Source of the DNA: CAZXFH01 sp964640055
GTDB taxonomy: Bacteria; Fidelibacterota; UBA2242; JAFGTP01
Reading direction: 5' to 3'
Length of the DNA stretch: 18,171 nt
NCBI GenBank assembly: GCA_964640055.1
Contig: CAZXFH010000053.1
Span: 1 to 18,171 of the forward strand
Every line of letters starts with the position of its first letter. Within the stretch, counting starts at the first letter, position 1. Under the pieces are notes generated by a model. The model had not been told where the DNA came from, made no database searches, and saw only the letters and a program-made list of their open reading frames with translations. The position numbers were made by a program, and so were the translations under genes. This document shows, one piece after another, positions 8,055-15,029 of this stretch.

Positions 8055-9299
8055 TCAGGAGACTTGACCATCAATACTACTTTTTTCTACGATCAGCTGA
8101 AATTTAAAAGAAGATTTCAAGGCGCCGGCGATAACGGTGTGTTTGCCGGGACAAAGTCGGATCATTTGATTTTCGTAACGTCTGCCGAGCAGCTGTTTAT
8201 CCACGATCGTACCCAGCATACTCCCCCGATCAACAACACTAACCTGATCGTCGATGATATCGATGGCAAAATGGTTACGGGAAAGATTATAGGGTCGGCT
8301 ATCTTCCAGGGCCAGATCGTTGCGTGCGGAAACATCCCCCTGACTATCCATGGAAAAGCGACCGATCCGATAGGGAAATCGCTTGATCTCCAATATGTTA
8401 TTATTTAAGGCCTGCAGGGTTAGCTTGGTTTTACCCTGTAGCCGCACATTATATTTCTGTAAAGATTCCTGATCCTGTTTCTTGATCCTGGATATTTTTT
8501 TAGTAAAGTCGATTTCCGACAAACGGGCATTGGCGATGCGCAGGTGCTCGAATAATAAACTGACCACCGGATGCAATTCACTCAACCGGTCCTTGAATAA
8601 CTGGTTAAATACCCGCCGGTGAAAGATCTTCAGCGTCACCGGTTCCACAGCCACAGTGGTATTCAGGCGTGGTTGTTCCTCAATTAAGGACATTTCCCCG
8701 AAGGTATCTCCCGCTCCCATCACGCTCACGATCTTGCGTTTACCCCCCTTATACTGGGAATATTCGGCCACCCTGCCACGGACGATAAAATAGGCCTCCA
8801 TACGGGTGTCACCGCGTTGATAGATCGTTTCACCGGGGCTGTAATCCCGTTCAACAATCTCTTGCAAAGGACTCGATTGGGTGCTACCTATTTCCGAAAC
8901 TTTGTATTTAACCAGAATATTTTTTATACGGGATAGTAGCAGGTCAATATCATAGGGACGGGTGACAATGCTGTCCGCGCCACCGGCCAAGCCGCGGGCT
9001 ACGCTGGTCGGATCCGTTAATTCGGTTAATAGAATAACGGGAGTGTTACCGATTTTTTTATCCCGCTTGATTTTTTGGCATAACTGCACACCATTAAATT
9101 CAGGCAGCATTATTCCACTAATGACCAATGTAGGATGCTTTTTTTGAGCGGCTTTTAGCCCTTCCAAACCATCAGTGGCATTGAGCACACTATATTTGGC
9201 CGCGGTCAGCTGTGCGGTCAGTTTACGGGCCGCAGCAGAATTGTGCTCGACGACCAATATTTCTACAGGTTGATTCCCCTTGTCATTAGGCTCTCCCAT
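8055..9299 (-). CDS. Regulator with degenerate receiver, cyclic nucleotide-binding and FHA domains
   Basis: This 414-residue cytoplasmic protein has three signalling domains and no DNA-binding or enzymatic output domain. Residues about 12-130 form a receiver-like fold in which the usual acidic pair is E18-H19, the phosphoacceptor Asp is G62 (ISGIMLPEFNG), and the conserved Lys is Arg (VTRPYD), so phosphorylation by the standard route is unlikely. Residues about 150-265 form a CAP_ED cyclic nucleotide-binding domain with 'FGEMSLIEEQPRLNTTVA' as the phosphate-binding cassette. Residues about 308-400 form an FHA domain with RIGR (311-314) and SRNH (340-343), but the usual Asn-Gly near the phosphothreonine site is L362-G363. 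It is the first gene of the minus-strand cluster. A scaffold or protein-interaction role is inferred. Confidence 0.87.
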   Translation of the reverse strand: MGEPNDKGNQPVEILVVEHNSAAARKLTAQLTAAKYSVLNATDGLEGLKAAQKKHPTLVISGIMLPEFNGVQLCQKIKRDKKIGNTPVILLTELTDPTSVARGLAGGADSIVTRPYDIDLLLSRIKNILVKYKVSEIGSTQSSPLQEIVERDYSPGETIYQRGDTRMEAYFIVRGRVAEYSQYKGGKRKIVSVMGAGDTFGEMSLIEEQPRLNTTVAVEPVTLKIFHRRVFNQLFKDRLSELHPVVSLLFEHLRIANARLSEIDFTKKISRIKKQDQESLQKYNVRLQGKTKLTLQALNNNILEIKRFPYRIGRFSMDSQGDVSARNDLALEDSRPYNLSRNHFAIDIIDDQVSVVDRGSMLGTIVDKQLLGRRYENQMIRLCPGKHTVIAGALKSSFKFQLIVEKSSIDGQVS

Positions 9300-9345
9300 A
9301 ATTAGTCCTGTCCTAAAAATACCTTATGCACATATACCAAGCGTA

Positions 9346-9374
9346 ATTGTATTATTTAATTTGTTAATTATCAA
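9346..9374 (-). promoter_or_regulatory. Promoter for the minus-strand regulator-GNAT-amidase cluster
   Basis: Reading the minus strand, TTGATA (9374-9369) and TACAAT (9351-9346) are separated by exactly 17 bases, a close match to the housekeeping sigma consensus. The predicted start near 9339 leaves about 40 nt of leader before the ATG at 9299. Confidence 0.6.
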
Positions 9375-9409
9375 GTCTTTTTCAGACCAGCGGAGACATC
9401 AATTTGCTA

Positions 9410-9436
9410 TTGACAAAAAGCCTCTCCCAATATAAT
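9410..9436 (+). promoter_or_regulatory. Promoter for the plus-strand small exported protein and kinase genes
   Basis: A perfect TTGACA (9410-9415) and a perfect TATAAT (9431-9436) lie about 60 bases before the first gene. The 15-base spacer is shorter than the optimal 17, which would weaken the promoter or call for an activator. The -35 boxes of the two divergent promoters are only 35 bases apart. Confidence 0.55.
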
Positions 9437-9490
9437 TTAAAACACCTGATTATTTATCACTTGTAACCAGGCAGGAGCCATAAGCCAAAG

Positions 9491-10027
9491 GTGATGAAAA
9501 AAACCATAACAATTATACTTAGCTTGCTATTGATGAATGGATCAATAATGGCTCAGGGCGTGACCGATATGGATTCAACCCAGTGTTTATCCGATTTGGC
9601 TGTGTGCGATTATGAGCAGCTGCCCGTATTAATCCAAGTCTCGAATAATTGTCCTGCTATTCTGCTGAATGAAACCACTCTGCAGAGCACACTTAACAGA
9701 CGATTCAGCCGGTATGATATCGAGAGCAGTGATTTCAGAACCTACTTTGCCCGGGAAAATTACTCGATTCATGATGCCTACCCCGATCATTATCTGGAAA
9801 TTCATGTTCAAATAGAGACGCATACGTATCATTGGCAGCTGGCGTTCCACCGGGAAGTCCTTTATCCCCTGGAAAAAATCACTTATATCTACTCTAATGT
9901 CCCGGCTTGGCAGAGACAAGGACATGGCAATCACGAGCAGCGCGCGGAAAAAATTATTTCCAATGTGGTCCGAGCAACCGACGAGTTCATTAATTTTTAT
10001 CAGCAGGCCAACTGTCATTCCAATTAA
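9491..10027 (+). CDS. Small exported protein of unknown function
   Basis: This protein of about 178 residues was not recognised as a member of any family. It has a classic signal peptide: MMKK, a hydrophobic run, and a probable cleavage after A21 (SIMA|QG). The mature part carries four cysteines (C32, C39, C54 and C175), enough for two disulfides. The middle is rich in Tyr and His (for example DAYPDHYLEIHVQIE), suggesting an alternating beta-sheet core. The start could be the GTG at 9491 or the ATG at 9494; AAAGGTGAT overlaps them, and a better-looking AGGAG at 9473-9477 is rather distant. Eighteen bases separate it from the polynucleotide kinase gene, so the two are probably co-transcribed. 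The export signal argues against direct contact with the cytoplasmic kinase. Confidence 0.78.
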   Translation: MMKKTITIILSLLLMNGSIMAQGVTDMDSTQCLSDLAVCDYEQLPVLIQVSNNCPAILLNETTLQSTLNRRFSRYDIESSDFRTYFARENYSIHDAYPDHYLEIHVQIETHTYHWQLAFHREVLYPLEKITYIYSNVPAWQRQGHGNHEQRAEKIISNVVRATDEFINFYQQANCHSN

Positions 10028-10045
10028 ATAAGGGATACAATACCA

Positions 10046-10951
10046 ATGACTGCCAGTGGGTACAACAGCTTGGAATCAGCATTACCTATTCCAGACACCT
10101 GGCATCAGTTAGGCAGGGAACTGAAAAAGAAGACCGAACCCGGTCGTCTTCTGATTATTGGCGACGTAGACACCGGCAAAACCACCCTGGCCCATTATCT
10201 GGTACAGGTTCTGCGACATCAATTCCCCACGGCACTTCTGGATGCCGATCTAGGCCAATCACAGATCGGCCCACCTGCTACCGTAGGGTTATTATCTGTT
10301 GCCCAAAAAAACAAAAAGAGCCGCAAACCAGTTCTTAAATTTGTTGGAAATACATCCCCCAAGGGGTGTTTTTTACAGATGCTGGTAGCTGTCAAAAATT
10401 TGACTGAAAGAGCCACGGCACAGGGTATTGTTAAAACGGTTATTGACAGCTGTGGTATGGTTCACGGTCAGGCGCCCCGAGAATTCAAATATAACCTGAT
10501 TAGCATTCTCCGCCCTCTGACCCTGATTGCCCTGGAGAAGGAATCCCATGAGCTGGATACGCTGTTGTTACCCTTTAAAACCGATCCGACCGTCACCTGT
10601 CATCGACTCCTAATCTCCCGGGAACAGTTTGCAGTTAAATCATCCCGGGAACGTCAAAGCTTCCGCCAGGAAAAATTCCGCCAGTATTTTCAGTCGGCTA
10701 AGAACCAGAAGATCTCAATTGCCGAACAGGGCTTGTGCGGACACATACCAAAGCTGACCGCTCGTCCGAAAATATCCAATCTTCTGATTGGATTATGCGA
10801 TCAGCATGACGATCTACTGGCTCTGGGTCAGCTTCAGGGATACGAGCCAGACAATCAGCTGCTCCGCTTCTATAGTCCCGCCATACAGCCATCCCTGGTG
10901 AATCGTATCCACTTTGGAATTAAGCGCCTGGACTTGAACACCGGTAAATAA
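10046..10951 (+). CDS. Clp1/Grc3-type P-loop polynucleotide kinase
   Basis: This 301-residue protein has the CLP1_P-loop fold of Clp1, Grc3 and Nol9, which phosphorylate 5'-hydroxyl ends of RNA or DNA. Visible motifs are Walker A GDVDTGKT (39-46), with K45 and T46 for ATP; the family-typical LLDADLGQSQIGPP (64-77) with D66 and D68; and VIDSCGMVHG (about 132-141), matching the family 'lDT.G...G' segment. After it comes 'ILRPLTLIALE' and a divergent C-terminal part of about 130 residues, unlike the longer eukaryotic C-terminal domains. A possible role is RNA end repair or rRNA/tRNA processing; no ligase or nuclease partner is adjacent. It is cytoplasmic. An AGGG about 12 bases before the ATG is a modest Shine-Dalgarno. 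The alternative is a related P-loop GTPase/ATPase without kinase activity. Confidence 0.8.
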   Translation: MTASGYNSLESALPIPDTWHQLGRELKKKTEPGRLLIIGDVDTGKTTLAHYLVQVLRHQFPTALLDADLGQSQIGPPATVGLLSVAQKNKKSRKPVLKFVGNTSPKGCFLQMLVAVKNLTERATAQGIVKTVIDSCGMVHGQAPREFKYNLISILRPLTLIALEKESHELDTLLLPFKTDPTVTCHRLLISREQFAVKSSRERQSFRQEKFRQYFQSAKNQKISIAEQGLCGHIPKLTARPKISNLLIGLCDQHDDLLALGQLQGYEPDNQLLRFYSPAIQPSLVNRIHFGIKRLDLNTGK

Positions 10952-11054
10952 TTGCCAGGATATTTAACCTGGAATTTCAAGTATTTTCACTTATATTCCA
11001 TCTGATTGTTCTGCATAGAGGCTGAATTATCAACTAACTCTTCCGGAAAAAAGC
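10952..11054 (+). other. Short spacer with a weak hairpin
   Basis: CCAGG (10955-10959) and CCTGG (10968-10972) can pair around an eight-base loop just after the kinase stop, but no T-run follows, so termination would be weak. No clear promoter precedes the sulfotransferase gene, which may be read through from the kinase gene. Confidence 0.3.
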
Positions 11055-12176
11055 ATGCAAAAGCACTGGATTGTCAAACACGAACCCATGGCCGGATTTT
11101 CCCTGAGCAATATCGCCCGTCTGCTCTGGCATGTTGATTTTCAGTTGCATCCCAAATACTGGTTGCGGTTTTTTTATGCCCTGGTGCTCAGCTGCATATG
11201 TCTGCCTTTCAGGCTAATCGAATTTCTGCGTTTTCACCGCAAAATAAAGCGTACCCAACCCCGGCCGGATCCCATTTTTATTATCGGCCACTGGCGCAGT
11301 GGCACGACCTATCTGAATACACTGCTGACTCTGGATAAAAGCAAAGCCTTTGTTTCCAACAAAGAGACCTATTGTCCCCACTTTTTTCTGGCCTTTCCTA
11401 AACTGGTCCGGTTCATTATCACCCATTCGCTGCCGGAAACCCGACCCATGGATAAAATAAAAATTGGTCCGGATCTACCCGGCGAAGAGGAACATTCTCT
11501 GGGGGCTTATGACAAATACGGGTTTTTTCACAGTATGATTTTTCCCGGAAAATTCGATTTCTTCACCAGTTTCCTTTCCTTTAAAAAATGCCCCTCCCGT
11601 GAGTTAAAACGCTGGAAAAAACGCTATTATTATTTTGTGCAAAAAATGACCCTGATTTCCGACAACCGCCCGATTATATTTAAGAATCCAGCCAATAGCT
11701 ATCGCATTAAATATTTGCAGGAAATGTTTCCCCGGGCTAAATTTATTCATCTCTATCGCAATCCCTATGAAGTCTATACCTCCACCTTACGCTTCCATCA
11801 TAAAACCTGTGAAGTATTTGCGCTGCAAAATTGGGATTATGCTGTCCTGAAACATAAAGTCGGACAACTCTATGCTGAGTTGTATCGCTCCTTTGACCGG
11901 ACGAAGGCCGATATTCCGGCTGATAACTTTATTGATGTTCGCTATGAGGATTTCATACAACATACTCTTAAAACACTGGAAGGCATTTATACCCAATTCG
12001 ACTGGCCGGGTTTTGAAAAATTAAAACCGCAATTCCGGGATTACATTCAATCCCAGCGCACCTATAAACCTGCACAATATCGGCACTCCCAAACCACACT
12101 GGAAGAAGTGAATAAAAGATGTGATCATATTTTAAGCCGCTTCAATTATCCCCGTCAAGAACACACATCTCCATAA
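11055..12176 (+). CDS. Sulfotransferase family protein
   Basis: This 373-residue enzyme should transfer sulfate from PAPS to a hydroxyl or amine of an unknown acceptor, possibly a lipid or cell-surface glycan. The 5'-phosphosulfate loop is HWRSGTT (79-85), and the 3'-phosphate motif follows in 'FPRAKFIHLYRNPYEVYTS', with the family Arg and Ser. The C-terminal 'DVRYEDFIQHTLKTLEGIY' resembles the conserved 'v.YEdL..dp' segment. A hydrophobic stretch at about 38-58 (RFFYALVLSCICLPFRLIEF) suggests membrane attachment or an interfacial helix before the catalytic domain. The start has only a weak GGAAAA upstream. It ends convergently with the radical SAM gene, 107 bases away. No PAPS-synthesis genes are in the window. 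Confidence 0.88.
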   Translation: MQKHWIVKHEPMAGFSLSNIARLLWHVDFQLHPKYWLRFFYALVLSCICLPFRLIEFLRFHRKIKRTQPRPDPIFIIGHWRSGTTYLNTLLTLDKSKAFVSNKETYCPHFFLAFPKLVRFIITHSLPETRPMDKIKIGPDLPGEEEHSLGAYDKYGFFHSMIFPGKFDFFTSFLSFKKCPSRELKRWKKRYYYFVQKMTLISDNRPIIFKNPANSYRIKYLQEMFPRAKFIHLYRNPYEVYTSTLRFHHKTCEVFALQNWDYAVLKHKVGQLYAELYRSFDRTKADIPADNFIDVRYEDFIQHTLKTLEGIYTQFDWPGFEKLKPQFRDYIQSQRTYKPAQYRHSQTTLEEVNKRCDHILSRFNYPRQEHTSP

Positions 12177-12283
12177 GCGTTTAGCAATTTATTTTGCGAA
12201 AAGATCAATAATAATATCCGCAAATATTTCATAAAAATCTATAAATTCTGGTTATTTATTTAGTTAATTATCGTCCGCATTAT
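12177..12283. other. AT-rich spacer between convergent genes
   Basis: The 107 bases between the sulfotransferase and radical SAM stop codons are AT-rich. Only a four-base stem (GCAA, six-base loop, TTGC) was seen, with no convincing intrinsic terminator for either strand. Confidence 0.4.
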
Positions 12284-14794
12284 TCATTCAAATAACGGAG
12301 AAATAACCTTGATACCTTTTACGGATAAACTCAGCTGGCCCTGGTCATCTTGCATCACCTCATCGGGCAACTGATAATCCGGGTCGATCGTCTTAAAATA
12401 CTCCAAGGAATAGGGCTTCAAGCGTAGCAAGGCCTGATCCTTTTGCGCAGTCCGGACCAGTTGACCGCCGATTCCAAAATCGACATCACCCAAAACCGTG
12501 TGAAAAATATAGCGCGGGAGTTCCCGGCCACTACCATAACGGCGCAGGTAAGTGGCAATATATATAATGGTCAACACATCCAGCGGATGATCCTGGCTCC
12601 ACTCCTGCTGCAGCGGTAACCCGCAGAGATATAAATGATTGTATTCAATTCCCAGCCGCCGGCATTGATCGGCAATCGCCAGCATTTCCTCGGCCGTATC
12701 ATTGATCAGGGGCAGCACCGGGGTGTTATTATAAAGCGTGATGCCATTTTGGCGCAGGCTTTTAAGGATGCTTTTATGCGCTGCCTTGAATTCACTGGAA
12801 TGCAGAAACTGAGTTTCGATCTCGAGCCGTTTGGGATTGGTGACTGATAACCGATTGAGAGAAGCCAGTTTTTTGATTAGTGGCAGATTATAAAGCTGTG
12901 GGTGGTAATTAAATGCCAGACTTTTAATCCGAATGGCGTTTACATGATAGATATTATCCAACTGTTTGATTATTTTTGACACCGGATTCAAATTCATGAT
13001 AGCATCTTCCTCACCGCTGATGACCACATCAGAGATTTGATGATGGTTCTGTATGTATTCAATCGCCGCGGTCAGATCCCTATCACTAAGTTCATAGTCC
13101 AACACTACCCGGGTTTTATGCATCCGATAGAGCCCGGCGATTCCCGTCGGTATAATGCTGCGCTCGGGCAGCTGCGCCGCTTGTGCTTTTTCCTGCAAAG
13201 ATTCCAGCGAATCCCGCACCGCCTGCTCTGTAAGTCGTCGTTTATGATTATAGGATTCAAAGGTCATGTGGCGAATTTTTTTGCCCCAATAAATAGAGTC
13301 ATCGCCTATCCGGGCCCGAAATTTGACTTCAATGGTGCCTTCTTCATTAATACGCGTATTTTTAGAAAGGTGTAAGATAGGGGCAAAATCCTGAAAGTAC
13401 TCATAAGTGTAGGGAGTCCGTATCCAGAAATATTTTTCATTTTCCTGATCCTGCTCCACAGCCCAGCCACTGCTGTTCCAATCGATCTTCCCAATGGAAG
13501 TAGCGGTACAGATATGGGGGCAGGCCCGGTCTGAGAGATGGGCACGGAGATAATTGGCAGTCTGTAAGCCATCGGCTATCGTGGCCAGATAGCGCCGGTT
13601 GCCCTTCAAGGGGCTACAGGGCATAAAGATATAGTGCATTTCGGCCCCGACACCGCGTAGCTGGGAGTATAATTCTCTTAACTCTTCCCCGGTATCATTA
13701 CAATTTTTTAAGAAGGGTGTCTGAACGTAAACGGGCACCCCATTGCTCACCAATTCCGAAATGATATTCAGGGCCTTGATCGAAACCTCATGGGGATGAA
13801 TGAAATGTGTCGCGATTTCAATTTTTTTATCCCGCTGTAATAAGTCCATACATTTTCGCTTGAGGAAATAGAGCCAGTAAAAATCATTTCTGAAAAACAG
13901 ATCGGGAAAATAGGAAATCGAACGGGTCGCTATTCGCAGTGTTTCTACATGGGGTACCTTTTTCAATTCATCGATGGCCTCATTTAAGGTGGCCCGGTTC
14001 ATAAAAGGATCCCCCCCGGTCAGAACGATCTCTTTGATATCATGGTTATTTTTAATATAGGCGATCGCTTGTTTCACATGCTGTTTGAGGGGCTGCTTTT
14101 GATTGCGGCATTCCTTGTGTTTACGGAAGCAAAAGCGGCAATATACCGGACATTTCATGTTCAAAATAAAGATTACCCGGTTTTTATACATTTGTTCAAT
14201 CACACCCCGGTGAAACTGTCCCACCCAGGTATGCACCAGGCCGTCCCGGTTCAGCTCATCGATAAAAGGCATGTATTGATAGGCAATGGCCGCCGAAAGA
14301 CGCATCTCTCTGACAGTATGAGATGAGAACCGCACCGGATATAATTGGAGCACTTTCTGAAATTTCTCTCTTTCCACGGTTTTAATTTCCAGGTTAGCAG
14401 CTTTTTGGAGCTGACCAACGGTTCTGATATCCATAATACGATTTTCCGGTATCAAGAGCTCCATCAGTTGTAACAGCAGCTGATAGGGTAGTTTAACATT
14501 ATTAACCTTGATATAGTGATCCGCCTTGTGGTGCACCGCTTCCAGCTGGGGAAGCAATTCCTTGAAGAATCCTTGCGGGTCACCGGCATAATTGGTCTGT
14601 TCCAGCAGATGCTTGAACTTCTCCTTACCGGTGCCATTCCCCACCAGTCGCATGAATTCCTTGTCAACCACTGGTGGCTCGCAAAAATTATCTAAAAAAT
14701 TGATAATACTGTTCCGCAAGGCCTGGAGAGAAACGACTTGGGTTTCCCGTGAATGTCTAAAACGCACTTTGTAATCAACTTTTTTTGGATCCAT
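12284..14794 (-). CDS. KamA-family radical SAM protein with two tandem KamA-like units, the second degenerate
   Basis: This 836-residue protein is roughly twice the length of lysine 2,3-aminomutase. After an N-terminal region (1 to about 175), unit 1 carries the radical SAM cluster C215-x3-C219-x2-C222 (CPVYCRFC), TGGDP (259-263), 'IKEIVLTGGD', IATRSISYFPDL, and SIGK436IDW, where K436 could hold PLP. Unit 1 ends with 'RTPYTYEYF'. Unit 2 (about 550-836) repeats the same landmarks: AAIEYIQNHHQISDVVISG against unit 1's QAIAYIKNNHDIKEIVLTG; 'RIKSLAFNYHPQL'; NDTAEEM against NDTGEEL; LGD770VDF; and KPYSLEYF. In unit 2 the cysteine loop is missing, GGD has become GEED (594-597), and the PLP lysine is D770. 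The Asp residues that bind lysine in the clostridial enzyme appear absent from unit 1, so the substrate is unknown. AAGGAAAC about ten bases before the ATG supports the start. Confidence 0.88.
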   Translation of the reverse strand: MDPKKVDYKVRFRHSRETQVVSLQALRNSIINFLDNFCEPPVVDKEFMRLVGNGTGKEKFKHLLEQTNYAGDPQGFFKELLPQLEAVHHKADHYIKVNNVKLPYQLLLQLMELLIPENRIMDIRTVGQLQKAANLEIKTVEREKFQKVLQLYPVRFSSHTVREMRLSAAIAYQYMPFIDELNRDGLVHTWVGQFHRGVIEQMYKNRVIFILNMKCPVYCRFCFRKHKECRNQKQPLKQHVKQAIAYIKNNHDIKEIVLTGGDPFMNRATLNEAIDELKKVPHVETLRIATRSISYFPDLFFRNDFYWLYFLKRKCMDLLQRDKKIEIATHFIHPHEVSIKALNIISELVSNGVPVYVQTPFLKNCNDTGEELRELYSQLRGVGAEMHYIFMPCSPLKGNRRYLATIADGLQTANYLRAHLSDRACPHICTATSIGKIDWNSSGWAVEQDQENEKYFWIRTPYTYEYFQDFAPILHLSKNTRINEEGTIEVKFRARIGDDSIYWGKKIRHMTFESYNHKRRLTEQAVRDSLESLQEKAQAAQLPERSIIPTGIAGLYRMHKTRVVLDYELSDRDLTAAIEYIQNHHQISDVVISGEEDAIMNLNPVSKIIKQLDNIYHVNAIRIKSLAFNYHPQLYNLPLIKKLASLNRLSVTNPKRLEIETQFLHSSEFKAAHKSILKSLRQNGITLYNNTPVLPLINDTAEEMLAIADQCRRLGIEYNHLYLCGLPLQQEWSQDHPLDVLTIIYIATYLRRYGSGRELPRYIFHTVLGDVDFGIGGQLVRTAQKDQALLRLKPYSLEYFKTIDPDYQLPDEVMQDDQGQLSLSVKGIKVISPLFE

Positions 14795-14883
14795 ATTCCT
14801 ATGTTTCCTTTTTTCAATTAGTACTTGTCTGTAAGATAAAAACTCCGTGTTAATTTCATAACAAAATTTTAATTTTTATCTAA

Positions 14884-15003
14884 TTATTTCGGTCCCCGGT
14901 TACCCGGCCAGAGGGCTATTGAATTACGAATAAGTAAATGGAGAAGGAGTCCCGTATCAGCGCTGAAAACCCGGGCATAATTTTCAGCACGATTTATGGT
15001 CAT
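14884..15003 (-). CDS. Possible small ORF of 39 residues
   Basis: An ATG at 15003 on the minus strand is preceded four bases upstream by AGGAG and opens 39 codons ending in TAA at 14884. The peptide begins MTINRAENYARVF and has a hydrophobic middle (GLLLHLLI). It lies between the stop of the T9SS protein and the start of the radical SAM gene, on the same strand as both. It was not recognised. The ribosome-binding site is good, but the length allows chance occurrence. Confidence 0.3.
   Translation of the reverse strand: MTINRAENYARVFSADTGLLLHLLIRNSIALWPGNRGPK
14962..14988 (-). repeat. Inverted repeat in the spacer upstream of the radical SAM gene
   Basis: GCTGAAAA (14962-14969) and TTTTCAGC (14981-14988) form an eight-bp stem around an 11-base loop. 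It lies about 40 bases after the stop of the T9SS gene in its reading direction and inside the possible small ORF. No T-run follows, so it is either a weak terminator or a regulatory hairpin. Confidence 0.4.
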
Positions 15004-15029
15004 AGTACTCCTGGTAAATTCTGTAAGAT

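Noticed and set aside
7961..8074. N-terminal extension of the GNAT protein by 38 codons
   Set aside because: The extension has no GNAT homology, would overlap the upstream gene by 20 bases, and the internal ATG at 7960 has its own ribosome-binding site.
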